The notes beneath the pieces were generated by a model that did no database searches, was not told where the DNA came from, and worked only from the letters and a program-made list of their open reading frames with translations. 64,000 nucleotides of DNA, from positions 1 through 64,000 of the forward strand of contig AZLU01000087.1 in the NCBI GenBank assembly GCA_002224055.1, given 5' to 3'. Shown here in pieces: positions 45,735-59,110 of this stretch. The stretch is from Pezizomycotina sp. ARF18. Its lineage: Eukaryota; Ascomycota. The translations under genes and the position numbers were made by a program. How positions within the stretch are numbered: the stretch's first letter is position 1; every line of letters begins with the position of its first letter.

Positions 45735-46937
45735 GGCGACAAATAATTGTTAAGCAATTGATTGCGGTTGTTGAGAGCATATAACATCAGACCGCGAAAG
45801 GGGAGGTCGGCAGATTTTATAACGAAGAAAAAAGCCTCGACCAGGTTTCACTTTCTACCAGGATCATTGGTGACCGTTGAATGGGGACGGTTGCCAGCGG
45901 GAGTTCGCAATTCAATAGCGGGGCTAGGCCGCCACGCGACCGTGGGGCCTATGGCTCGTCAGCAACCCCACTACGTCCTCGTCTCGGGGGTCATCGTCGC
46001 TAAGAAGACTCACAGTATATCCATGGCCTCTTCAGAGAATAAATCCCAGACCGTCGAATACCGTTATGACAAAAGCTCGTCTCGAGGATATCAAATGCTG
46101 GGCATAATTAGGTTGTAACCTGGGCGAAGAGAAGTGGAACTCACAACCAACTTTCCAATATGAATTAGCTTCTAATTTAGCTGTTTTAATGTAACTTAAG
46201 TCTCGTCACGGGGATATTTTCAAGGGTATTGAGCAAATAATTTTAAACTGTAAGGATATTAGTACGGTTTATCAGGATAACATCTGGCCGATGGTGTCAA
46301 CGGAAATACATTCCTCGGGTATCAGTTCCAGACCGAAAATTGCGAAAGCAAAAAGTTAAGTATTGGCTGCTAGCCGCGAAAATTTACAATTCGTGAACCA
46401 CTACGTTTCTCAGTCCAGTCTTAGTATAGTGAAGATGTATATCCCCGTATTCCTTCCACTCTTTCTATTCTACGAACCGGTTGTCAAGTCACCAGACTGC
46501 TTCATATTATTCAACCTTGATTTCCTGGTCACCCTGTGAAACGTAAACATTAGACAAGGGGTTACGAAGAAATGTTTTAGATTTAGGTTATCTGACGTCT
46601 GGTTGTATCGCCAAGCCGTTTTTACCAAACTGTTGAAATGGCTGATTGGAGCGGCCATCACACGAACCGTCGGTGGCTTACCTTCGCCGAGGCCCTCTCG
46701 TGTTTCCGGGGGTTTGGGTCTCAAATAAAGGCTATGGTGGAATACGAGACGCATGCCATCGTTTAAGGGACTTTAGTTCTTTTTAAGTACGAAACGCCCG
46801 CGAGATTTCCAGAAATTTTCTATGATGATGTCAACATTTCTTCTCCACTTCATATTAGATTTAGCTATCACGTATGTGCTGCGGGTTCCAGTTGTGAAGC
46901 ATTTTCTACAGCGATTTCTATCAACCTCGTAGCTCAC
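45735..46937. other. Intergenic, no supported gene
   Basis: Frames at 45,762-46,118 (plus) and 46,470-46,991 (minus) show no recognisable domain. The right end leads into the second rhodopsin-like gene. Confidence 0.3.
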
Positions 46938-48016
46938 ATGGCCGTACAACCTGCGGCTGCTATCGTAAGTTACGCAGTTATCTCCTTTCATTTCTTTTTT
47001 TTTTTTCCTCTTTTTTTTAATATTTGCATTTGCTGATGGTTTGCTAGGCCGTTGACTTTATTTCCTCACCTTTACGCTCTTACTTCTAATACTTCGGCTC
47101 TGCATACCCGAACAATCACGCCCCGAACATTCTCATCGTTACCGCATGGCTGTCCTTCCTTGTCAACTGCCTGGTCGATGCTCTCACTTTTAGAACGGGC
47201 CTCTGGGATCCTTCTATTAAATTTTCCAAGTCCATACCGGATTTGGAATCGGTAATACAGCCCTCTTCCGAAGTTACGTTCGTGTTGAAATTACTATACG
47301 CCGCGACGCCCTTCTTCCCGCTCTGTCAATACAGCGTAAAGTTGGTATTCTGCTTGTGGTACCTAAAGTTGTTTCCGAAAGATTTCAGAAAATTAAGAAC
47401 AATATTATGGGCCACGATATTCCTCGTAGTTGCGGGGTTTGCGGGGTTGTAGGGATGATGATGTTCTGGTGTCTCCCGGTACCGAGAAATTGGACGCAAG
47501 ACAAATCAGCGAGGTGCTTGGGCTGGGCGGCGTTGAGCCGTTACTTTTTCGCCATCGCCATGACGATAACAACAGACATTCTCATTTACGCTCTTCCATT
47601 TTTCCTATTACCCTCTATCCTAAAATCAACCACCTCCGCCCGCCGCCGGCGATTGAAACATGCTATTTTCTTATTCGCTCTCGGTTCTTAAACTTGGCGT
47701 GTACATCTGGTCGTATAGCTTCATCGGCGCTCATATCCTCTGCGCCCGTTTCTGCATATGGAACGCGGCGGAACAAGCGAGCGCGTTAATCGCGGCATGC
47801 TGCTTACCACTAGGCGGCTTGTGGAGGGGGAAACTTCGGAAAATAAAACAGCAAAAGCGGCAAGATGTAAAGGAAACAGGCTGTCACGCATGGAACTGCC
47901 ACGAACACGCTACAATAGAGAGGGGGACTACCCGTGAAACTAGCGTTGCGAAGTGGAACGACGCAACGGATGCAGATACCACAACTGTAGGAGAGGAAAC
48001 CGCCTTACCGGTCTAG
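46938..48016 (+). pseudogene. Second fungal rhodopsin-like (SAT4-type) 7-TM gene, broken
   Basis: A likely first exon of only nine codons (46,938-46,964, MAVQPAAAI) ends at donor GTAAGT; the acceptor TTTGCTAG ends at 47,047, giving AVDFISS. This mirrors the short first exon of the paralogue at 16.6 kb. An early stop and shift follow, then NHAPNILIVTAWLSFLV, FPLCQYSVKLVFCLWYL, ILWATIFLVVAGFAG, and in the next frame FWCLPVPRNWTQDKSARC, FFAIAMTITTDILIYALPF and HAIFLFALGS. A third frame gives LKLGVYIWSYSFIGAHIL, NAAEQASALIAACCLPLGG and a basic tail to 48,016. The helices and the C-x-P-V-x-x-N-W loop fit the family. It carries about two frameshifts and one stop. Confidence 0.68.
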
Positions 48017-49158
48017 CGGCACCTAGAACAGTGCTACCACGAGCCATAATGAACTATCCCCGGCCAGGGAGCGGTATCGGAAGCTCGCGAAGATCGAATT
48101 TATCTGCATTTTATCACCCCGACGTCGAGGTTCTATCCGATCTTACTCGGAGGAGACAGTAGGTTCATCGAGGCGCAGTGCTATGATACAAGGTGGCAGT
48201 TTTTGGGAGAAGCTAAAGATAAAGAGGAGAAGTAGTCACATTACCAATGCGACGAATAATACCGTCAATACGTTCGGAAGACGATAGAAAAGCTTGAGAT
48301 ATTAATACTCCTTGAAACATTCTGTCACGATGGCCCACCGTAAAGCATACATAGTATTCCAAGAAAATTAAAGGGGAAGTTTGTCTTTGCAACGTAGGTT
48401 TTTTTGGATCCGCATTAAAACTATTTATTGTATTCTAGTCAGGTTGATGTATCTGTCGTTCTATATATATGCATATTCATTAGCTACGGTGTTAGGGGCC
48501 GAGCTTGGGGCAATCTTTTGTAAATTAGGGCGGGCCGAAGTCGCTTGAACCGGATTTGATTGAGGCAATGCCAGTACAGCGATCTCCAGACTCGCCTTGG
48601 GTATTACCCATCTGCACCTTAGCCCGTCTTCTAGAACAAGTGGGGGTATAAAGGTATCGGCGCGCTGTGCTCATCAAATCCAGGGAAGGAACCGACGTGA
48701 GTGATGCTCACAGGGGGATGTCTGCCATGATGGGTTCTGCCCATAGAGGTATCTGTAAACCCCATTGAGCCCGGTCAAGAGTACTTGCAAGGATGTTGGC
48801 GGAAGCCCGGACCATCTAGGTCTTCTCTCGCCCTTGCGACGCCGTGGAAGCCGAGGGGTACGATTATTCTCGCGGACTCGGCGTACTATGGCCTACAGTC
48901 TCCTACAGTACTCGCAGTCGCAACGAACGTAGTAGATATAGAAATGGTCCTCGGCCCATTTGTACTAGCAGCCTAGCCAGCGTACTTACGGAACCAGGAT
49001 TGCCCTACAGCGTAGTTGGTTGCATGGGACCGTGATGACTATAGCTCGAGATACATTTCTCAGATCTTCGCGTTCGCCACTGGGACAGGTGAAGTATCCG
49101 TTACGTTCCTACATCTTAAATTGTAGTCAGTAATGCTATCTAGGATTTAAAAGTGTGT
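48017..49158. other. Intergenic, left flank of the retroelement
   Basis: Unique-looking sequence of ordinary base composition, in contrast to the element that follows. Frames at 48,785-49,035 have no recognisable content. CpA and TpG are common here. Confidence 0.35.
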
Positions 49159-49163
49159 TCATT
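49159..49163. repeat. Target-site duplication, left copy
   Basis: TCATT directly before the left LTR, identical to TCATT directly after the right LTR (59,106-59,110). Confidence 0.85.
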
Positions 49164-49344
49164 TGTTGTTGATGAAAAGGTTATGTAGCAGAATCTATCT
49201 CACCAAGTGATTCTCCTCTTATTGAGTAAGGAAAACGGGGTAAGGTAAGATATATATATCCTTAGTAAAGATATAAATTGACTCTAAGTCTTTACCGAGG
49301 TTATTACCCGGCTAGTTAAGGCCTTAAACGTCCTCACTCTAACA
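49164..49344 (-). repeat. Left LTR (3-prime LTR of the minus-strand element)
   Basis: 181 bp, begins TGTTGTTGATG and ends TCTAACA. Its outer (left) part keeps G and C where the other LTR has A and T; its inner part is RIP-altered. Confidence 0.85.
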
Positions 49345-52300
49345 ATACTCCGGCTCGGGCATAGCCTCTGCCGGGCGAAGATTTAGTAAGAAAGATCTAT
49401 TCCTTTATTATATAAATCACTAAGTAATATATAAAGCTATTATTCCGCTAGATATTAAGGCTCTGCTAGTTATATAGTACTAAGCCTTAGGAACTCTTAG
49501 CTAGATTCTTAGCTTTTAATTCCCTCTATTCTCTTTATCCTTAATTAGTAAGACTTAATTAGTATAGATATAATATTTTAAGGAAATAGTATTCCTTTAT
49601 TCCGTTTTATAGAGCTACTATACTTTAAGCGAGGATCTATCCCTTTATTAAATAAGAGAATAAATAATTTACTATATATAAATACGTACGGAGATTTATC
49701 TTACGCGTTAAGCGCTTTCCTTTAATATAAGATCTTATTTAGATTATTTATCTAAGGCTCTTTAGCTTTATATATTAAAGTAATAATATATATAGTAAAG
49801 GAGTAGTAAATTCCTTTAGTAAGAATATATATAGGATTATATACGTAGTAACGTTACTATAAATAGCCGAATACGGCTATATATAGGTATAGTTACGCTT
49901 ATCCGTTCTAATCTAAAGTTTAATAAGTAGTAATAATTAGTATAGATACGATATACGCTAAGCGTATAATAGTAATAACTAATAATAAAGTAAACGAATT
50001 AGGAGAGTATAAAATAAAATAGCCTTATAGAAGAGGCCTAGATTAATCTATAAAGCTTAAAGAGTAAGGAACGACGAGATTTAGTAAGTAAGAGGGAATA
50101 AAGAAGAAAGGATATATTTACGCGTTCCTCTTTTCCTTAATTTCTTTTTTCTTCTTCTCGTATTTTCCTCTATATTAGAGGAGATCTATTAATTTTATTA
50201 CCTCTTAGCTCTATAAACGAAGCTTTTTACTTATCTTCTTAGATTTTAAACATTATATCTATATCCTCTATTAATATAGTAAATACGCGTAGGTCTAACT
50301 TTCCTTATAATCTAAAGTATAGGATTAGTAAGAGACGTATATATCGATATCTTACTTCCTTACTATCTAGTCGCGAGAAATTTCTGAAGCTTATTCTAGT
50401 GCGCTAGCTAACTATAGTCCTATAAGGACCTAGAGATTATGAGACCGTCTTTAATAACGATCTATCGTTCTCTAGTAAATCTATAGAGGTTATTAGTAAC
50501 CTTATAGCTAGTACCTATAGTCCCCGGTCTAGATCGCTTACCGCAGTAAACGCGCCCGTTTAGGGAACGTTCTAAAGTATAAAGATATTCTTAAGATAAT
50601 AAGATACGGAAAGGTAGCTAGATACGGCTATATCCCTTACCGACGTAAGAGTATAATATATTAGATAAGTAAAGAGCGTAGGAATTAGACTCCTATATCG
50701 AAGTTAGCCTTCTTTAACTATAGGTAACGTTATCCGTCTTTACTTAGGATATAAAGAAGATCTATATATATTACCTAGCTATCGGTAATAGTACGACTAT
50801 AAAAAACTAGTAGGAAACTATTATTATAAGTACTTCTCTTAGTTTCTATATTCTTAGAATTATCTAGTTTATTTATAAATCTTATACTAACTAAGCATAT
50901 ATAGTATCGCTAGAGGGTATCCTAAATACTATCCCTAAGCTAATATAATTAAAGCTTAGTTAGAGGATACTAATTAGGATTTTAACGATAAAAATACCGA
51001 GCTATATTAGGTTAATACTCCTTTTACCCCCTTACCGATAGTACTATTATCGATTAGCTACTTCTCCCTAATAACTTTACTAAGCCTAATTAGTAGTATA
51101 ACGCTATCTCTACGGGCTTAGGGACTATAGGGAGAAAAACTAGTATAACTAGGAGATCTACCGGTATTATTACTAGGCTTAGTAAAACCGGTACTATAAG
51201 TAAGCCCGGTAAAACTAGTACTACCGATACCGGAGGTAAGACTCCTAAGGTAATTAGAGGGACTAGAGATATAAGAAGATATTAATAACTAATATTATCG
51301 ATAAAAGTACTAGTATAACTACTACTAGTAGCGGTACTATAGGTACTAGTAGTAGAAGCGGAATTACTATAGGTAGCGCTATAGTAAGTACTAATAGTAG
51401 TAATAAAGCTATTACTACTAGTAAAACTAGTAACTAAGAAGTTATTATTATTGGAGTTAAGCGCGTTAGTCCTAATTAATAGCCGGATTCCGTAGCTAAG
51501 AGGCTAAAGAGAGAGGGTCTAGCCTCTAGTTTTAGTATTCCTCTTAGTTTTAGTAATAGCGGTTATTATTTATAATAGGTAAAGCGACCTTTACTAACTA
51601 TATTAATTTTCTATTTCTAAAGCTAGGATAGACTCTACCTTAGGTAAATCGATAAAAACTTATTTAAAGTTCCTCGCTACTTTAACCTAGTAGTAGAACG
51701 AAATTTTCTACTAAAACGCTAAAAAGTAGCTTCTTACTCTATTAAATCTTAAGGACTTTATTACTAATATAGCTTAGCCTAGGTTCCTACGCCTTTAAAA
51801 AATACTAAGATTAGTAAGGCTACTTTTATTAAGGAAGCCGAAAAAGAAAATAGAGCTAGTAGTAGATTCAGTTCTTAAGACGAGCCTAAATAAAGACGTT
51901 TATCCTAGATAAATATTAAACTTCCCGATTAGAGTATTCGCCCTATCTCTAATTACTATAATAAGTTATAGACTCTCGCTATATACCTTAACGTAGTTAC
52001 TAAGTTCTAGACTAATATTCTTACTCTTATAGGATTTATATTAACGCCTTCTTTAATAGTAACTAACTTATCCCCGAATAGTTAGCTAAGATTAGATAAT
52101 TTCTCTTCTAGTATAAGATATAGATTTTTAAAATATATCTTCTCTCTATAAATACCGTAAGTATTTACCTATCCTACTAAGTAAGCTAAGGGTTCGCCGA
52201 TACTAACTAGTCTAAATAGAGAAGCTACCTCTATTATCTAATTTTATATCTATTAAGGATATAGTTAAGCTATTATAAGGTCTAGATAAGGTTTATAAAT

Positions 52301-55300
52301 ATCTCTTTTATTAGCCTTGTTTTATCTTTTACTAATATTAACTTCTTTCTTAGTTTATAATATAATTTTTAATAGACGTCCTATTATATTTTATCCCTAG
52401 TATCGTAGAGGGTTCTAAAAATATTAACTAGTTTATTATAATAAGGGATCTATTACTAGAACCTAAAGTTACTTAATATAGTAGCTAAACTTCTTAAGGT
52501 TATAGTAACCTACGGGACTAACTATCTATCATATTAAGTTTTATTAACGAAGTACTTATTAACGAGAATAGTATTATTAATAAGGAACGAGTACGTCTAG
52601 CTATAGCTCTATTAAAGAAGAATAAAGTTAAAGAGCTCTATTAACTATACTATATAGCTCTTTATCCTTTAGATAACGCTTTATAGCTCTATTTTAGAAG
52701 TATTAGGCAATTATTAATCGTAATAGAGGAGCCTTTATTAGTTAAGCCCTTAGAGCCTTTTAATAACTTTTTATACTACTCGTATCTAGATTTCTCTAAT
52801 AGACTCGTAAAAAGCTAAAAGTCTTAGTTTAGTTTTTAAGAAGAAGAGTAAAGAGTACCTAAACGAACAGTTAGCCTTCTTAACCTTATAAGGCCTAAGA
52901 ATAGGGAAGGCTCTAGTACTACTTATCCTATTACGATAGTATTAGCGGTAGATCTATTAAAGTTATCTCTATAATAAGTAGACACTACTACTACTAGTAG
53001 TATCTTTAACAGTATAAATTAGAGAGGTTTATCTATAAAGAAGATAGTTCTTACCTTATTAAGGGTTAACGTACGCCTCGTTAGATAGGTATTCTACTAC
53101 TCTTTTTTAATTAATAAGGTAATCCCCCTATAATTCTCTTAAAGAAGGGAGATTAATAAATCTAGTAACCTTTACCTAAAGGTATTAGTAGGTCTCTTAA
53201 TAGGGAAACTAATCTTTTAAGTAGAGTATAGTCCTTAGTTAGAGGAGAAGAAGGTAGAGAGGATAATAATATTTTTTAATCCGTCTCCGCTAAGGTTATA
53301 GTATTAGATAAGGAGGAAATATCTATAAGTACTAGTAATAAGGGTACTATTTTTATTTTTAATATATATTTTACTAACTCTCTACTACTAAGCCTTAAAG
53401 CTTTAATTTTTTTCTATTTTACTTTATAAATAGGTTTTATTTTTTAATTATAATAGCTCGGCTAGCTCCGGCTTATTTAAGTAATAGTAAATAATAGTTT
53501 TAGGAACGTTTTTAGTCTTAGTAAGTTTATATATTTTTTAAATACTATTAGGTAGAGAGATTTTATAAATATATCTACTACTATCTTACTAATTCTTTTA
53601 TAAGTAAGGTTAAATTTTCTTATCTATATAATCTCGGAGTAAAATAATTTAAATCCTAAGCTTTATCCTTTATTAATTACTAGGGTTTTTTATTGAGTAA
53701 TAGCTACTTAATTATCCTCCTATAGAGTTAATAGTTCGTATAATCTTAGTACTAACTTATATCCTTAGTAGAGCTAATTTAATTAGGATCTTTCTTAGCT
53801 ATATATATCTTCTATTACTTAATTAGCTACGATTACTTCTACTATCGTACTAATATAGTAATAACCTTTTAAAGTACGCTTTTCTATATAATAATACTAT
53901 TATAGAGGTTTTAGGTAAATCCTATTATTAATCTTCTTAGGTAGTTGGTAAATAGCTTTCTCTCTAATTAGTATTAGAAAGCCTTCTAGAAAGAAGGTAC
54001 TCCTATTATATATAATACCTAAATTAGGGTTATTCGCTAGATAGCTATACGTATAATATATCGTATCTTAGTATCCTTTATTAGAGAATATTCTAGTAAT
54101 ATCTATACTAATCGACTATATACGAAAGCGAGATTAGGTCTTATTCTTAGGGCTAAGTAGGAGATATATTTTATCCTTTATAGATCTAGAGAGCTTCTTT
54201 ATTAAGTTTAGCTAGATTTTCCTTTTCTTTATATACTCTTTTCTAGATAAAGCTAAGTACTATTAGGGTTTATATCGCTTTAATAATATCTCTATACCCT
54301 AATCTTAAATAATTTCTTTATATACGAGGTCTAATCTAATCTTAATATATATTTATCCTACTCTAGTAAGCTTAATTCCTAGGAATTTCTTAGCTTACCT
54401 AGATCCTTTACTTTATATTTTTCTATTAGTACCTTCTTAATACTCTTTTAATTAGTTTAAGATTTAATAAAAAAAATAATAAATCGTCGATATATATTAT
54501 AATTATTATATCTTTACTAATATATAAGCTCTTATTATTTTTTAATTTAGTAAGCTTAATTAAGAAGTTATTTAAAATAAGAGTCTATATAGTTCTTTAT
54601 TCTAAAGTTTAAGTACTTAGTAAAGGCTATATAAGCTTTTAATAGAAGAAGAGCAACGGTTTTACTTAGCTTTAATATCTATGATCTTTATATGATCTTC
54701 TACCTTCTAGTAAGATAAAGTTAAAAAACGTAGTCTTAAAGTCTACTTAGTAATATATAAATTATAATAGGCTACAGTACTAGTAGTACCTTTATTATTT
54801 CTAGGTTAATAACTAGGGTAGGTTTTAGTATAATATATACTATACTCTACTTAAATCCTCTATTACTAGTCTTACTTTATATAATCTATTAGGTTTCCTT
54901 ATAAATACTTAAGTACCTATAACCTTCTAACTAAGTAGTACTTTATCTACTTTTTAAAGATCTTATTTTTAGCGAAGCTATTAACCTCTATTAATATAGT
55001 CTTAAGCTATTTTTCTTTCTCAAATATCTTTATAGCTTTAGTTAAAAGACTTTAGAGCGCCCGTAAGGATTCTTCTTATGTTTTCTAATATTTTCTTAAT
55101 TTTTATTTATAAAGAACTTTTTTTTCTTATAGAAGTCTATAGATTAATAGTAAATATAATTTCTTAAACTATATTAAATCTACTAATTTTTATCTTCTTT
55201 TACTATTCTAAGCGCGTTCTACCTTTAAAGGTTTCTTTAATAACTATTCTAAGCTCTAAAGAACGCTCTCTAAGCTTATAATTTATTTTAAAATTCTCTT

Positions 55301-58300
55301 AGAATTTTTAAAAGCCTTCCCCGCTCTTACTTTAAAGGGGGAAAAATTTCTTATAACTCGTAAAATATAACTACTTAAAAATAGAGTTAAGATAACTAGG
55401 TATCTTAGTCTTTTCTAATAAGGTTTATTTACCTACCTCTTAGCATTTCTTAGGAGGTAGTTCTTACGTATTACCTCTAGCTAATCTCGTTCGTCTTTTT
55501 TACTAACCTTATATTTAGTTATCGACTTAGAAAGATATAATTTTAATAAGGATTAGTTAACTATCTTTAATACCGTAATATTTCCTTTTCTTATTGTAGT
55601 ACATCTTTCTTTTTACTAAGGTAGGTTAGTATAGAAGGGTATTTTTTAGAATCCTTAAACTAGATATAATACTCGTTTCTTATAAGGAAAAGCTATTAAA
55701 GTATAATAATATCTCTTACTACTTATATAGATTAAGATTTAAATCCTATACTCGGTAGAGTTTTTTTTTATATAGTCTATAAAGATACCCTTATAGGCTT
55801 TTAGCTTACTAAGTACTTTTTTTAAGCTAATACTTTTCTTAGGCGGTATAATAGCGTATATACGCTACTAAAGATATAGAAAAATTCTTATATATTAGCT
55901 TAGTTCTCTATAACCTTTATAGGAGAGTTATTAGCCTTTACTACTTAGCTTTTTAATACCTTTAGGGTTATTCTATAGTAGGGTAGTAATTTTTTATATA
56001 AACTACTACTAACATAAGCCTTAGCCTAGAACGTCTCTTAGAAGACTAGACTTAATAAGTATAATCTAGCTATATTTTAAATAGTTCTAAGAGCTCTTTC
56101 TACTCTTCTATTCTACTTATAAAGATAAGCGTAAGTATTCTAACGAAATACTCTTTTAACTATAGTAAGCTATTATATCTCTTTAATAAACTTAAAGCTC
56201 TATTAAGCCTTATCTAATAATATTTTCTTTCTTTTTTTACTTATTTAAAAAAGTAGATAAGTCCTATCGCGAAAGCCGCTCTATCTTTAAAATATATACT
56301 AAGTATACCCTAAATAATTATCTACTATAATTATTAAGTATTTAGATAATATTAAAGAAGATTAATCTTCTCCCTAAATCTACTGTAAGTAGGCTATTTC
56401 CTACGGTCTATTAATATCTATATATAAAAGTTTTAAGGGTTTTAAGTAGCTCTCTAATTACCTATCCTTTATTTAAAAATAGAGTTATTTACTAAGATAT
56501 AGTTTTGTATTAAGCTACTATAGTATTTTAATTAATATCTTTTATCTATTCCTAATCCTCTTATTTTCTTAATTTTAAGGATCTTAATAATAGCCTCTAG
56601 ATATAGAATCTAATTGTAATAAGTTTATTAACTTTTTAATAGACGATATTATTTATTACTAATTAATATATTAGAAAGATTTTAATAGATTATAAAATCT
56701 ATTAGGGTTAAGTTAGTAAAGTAACTATATTAAGCCTAGGCTTACTAGTTTTAATTACTTTAATATTAATTAGATATAAGTTATATTATCGTCTATCTCT
56801 TAAGATCATAATTAGTTTTTTCTTATACTAAATTAGGTATTTAGATTTATAATCCTTTTAGTTTCTAGAAAACCTAAGTTAAAGTTTTTCTCTATAACCT
56901 CTATAAACTTATTAGGTTTACTATAAGGTTAGAAGCATATAAGTATTTAAGATAGTAAACGTCTTGTTATATATTTAAGTTTACTTACTATATCCGATAG
57001 TATTAATATATAAGTTATAGCTATATAAATTAGCCTTAGTTTAGAAACTTATTATATATTATAAAGACCGATTTAGTATTAAAGATATAGTCTATTATAC
57101 TAAAATTAATATATACTTTACTCTTCTTATCTTAAGCTTTAAACTAAATATATTATTTAGTACTAGTAAGTACCTATAATATCGTTTAATAATAACCTTA
57201 CCGTAAAGTAAGCGTTAACTAGTTATTATTATTATTATTAATATAACTTTTCTTTATAGTAGTTACTATAGCCTTCTATTAGATTTACCTTATTTTTTTA
57301 AATATTCCTTAAATTTTCTTATTTATAACAGTTAATATATTATAGCTAGTCTTTTATAGAAGCTATACTTACCGCTATAAAAATCCGCTAGTCTTTATAG
57401 AGAACTATTCCCTATTAACTATACTTCTTACCTCTATTCTTACTACTAATATATTAGTCTTAATAGACTTTACTCTTAGCTAATTATTAAGATCTCTAAC
57501 GCCTTACGCTTATTATTACTAGAGTTAGTAATAGCCTTATATTAGAATCTTATTATTCTTATCTAGTTACTATTATTATTAGTAAGTTATTCTTACTAAT
57601 AGAGTAATCAAGTTAATATTCTTATACTTAAAAGTATTAACTTAAAGTATTTTCTTATTTTCTTAATATTAAGGATATAATCCTTACTAGCCTTAGTAGC
57701 CTTTATATAGCTATTAGACTAATAGAGTTTACCTAAGTTCTAATCTCCTAGTTGTAGCCTTACTAAGTACTTTAAGGATCTAGACTTTAATATCTCTCCT
57801 TAAAAATTTACTATCTAGATTATCTTATCTCTCTAAATATCGTAATACTTTAAAAAAATTAACGATAAGGCTATAGGTATCGCCTTTAGACTTAACCTTT
57901 ATATTTATAAGCGGGAGATAAGGCTTATTATAACCGAGAGTCTACCTTCTAGAACTTATTCTTAAGATATTTTTAGGCGCGGTAAAGGGCTTTTACCTTA
58001 ATCTATAACTATAAATAAAGAGATACTTCCTTAATCCTAAGGTAACTATATTCTTTATAAGTTCCTAGTTCTATAATTCCTTCTTATTATTATTTTAGTA
58101 ATAGTACTAAGGAGGGCTACTAAGCGTCTACTAGATAGTTTTCTTCTTATTAATCCGGTATTTAGCCCTACTATCGTTAAGCCTGTTAATCTAGGAAAAG
58201 CTATATACCTTAGGTCTAACCGAGGGTAGTTTCTCTTTAGAGGCTTTAGCCTTTACTAATAAATATTCCTACGAGCTAACCTCTAAAACTTAAGTTTATC

Positions 58301-58923
58301 TATAAGGTTATATTTCTTATCGGGGTATCTATTTTTTCGGTCGTACTCTTGGTTATTCTTACCGCCCTAAGGGTAGCCGTTACTTATATTACGGGAGAGG
58401 AATAGTACTAGTAGGGGGTAAAATTTCTTACTAAGAGCTACGATCGTTTTCGTATAGTATTTAGTATTTAAGATAAACTTACTAAGTATATACCTTTTTC
58501 TTTTTAGTTTTAAAGTAGTCTATAAGAGACTAGACTAGTTAAAATAGTTTTTCCTATTTTAAGCGAGGATAGAACTACTAGTTTTAGACGAGGTTATAGG
58601 ACGATATTATCTCTTATTAGATTTAAATCCGCTACCGCGCTTCTTATTAGTTATCCTTAGTAATAAAGAACCGATTTTAGTAAGTGATGCTAGGATTCTA
58701 TAGAGTCTATAAGAAAGAAATATAGGCCTATAGAGTTTTAGTAAATTTCGTATAGGGTAAGCGAATTTTCTATATAGAGCTAGGTAAGGTAAAACTTTAT
58801 AGATTCTATAAGGAGTAAGGATTAAATTTTAGTAATAATAATATCTATCGGAAATAAATAATATCCTCTAATAGATTATGGCTCGGTTTATTCTAAGTTA
58901 TAGAGTTACTAAGACTTTTAATC

Positions 58924-59105
58924 TATTATTAATAAAAGGTTATATAGGTAGAATCTATCTTATTAAGTAATTCTCCTCTTATTAAGTAAGGAAAAGCGGG
59001 GTAAGGTGAGATATATATATATCCTTAATAAAGATATAAATTGACTCTAAGTCTTTACCGAGGTTATTGCCCGGCCAGTTGAGGCCTTGAACGTCCTCAC
59101 CAACA
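58924..59105 (-). repeat. Right LTR (5-prime LTR of the minus-strand element)
   Basis: 182 bp, aligns to the left LTR over its whole length, ends CACCAACA. Here the right (outer) part is unaltered and the left (inner) part is RIP-altered. Confidence 0.85.
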
Positions 59106-59110
59106 TCATT
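59106..59110. repeat. Target-site duplication, right copy
   Basis: TCATT directly after the right LTR, matching 49,159-49,163. Confidence 0.85.

Larger units (their letters stand above)
49164..59105 (-). mobile_element. Ty1/copia-type LTR retrotransposon fossil, saturated by RIP
   Basis: A 9.9-kb element bounded by two similar LTRs (49,164-49,344 and 58,924-59,105) with TGTTG...CAACA ends and a 5-bp TCATT duplication. The reverse-transcriptase Y-x-D-D box reads on the minus strand at about 54,483-54,494 (Y-I-D-D), with the K-D-L-G box characteristic of copia-type polymerases about 90 bases further along, so the 5-prime end is on the right. Polymerase-type sequence occupies roughly 53.5-58 kb. 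The left 4 kb (49.35-53.4 kb) has no recognised part. No open frame of 60 codons survives in the interior, which is thoroughly broken. CpA and TpG are almost absent (none in 49,621-49,920) while CpG persists. Complete ends and matching LTRs suggest an insertion that is not very old but was heavily mutated by RIP. Confidence 0.88.
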
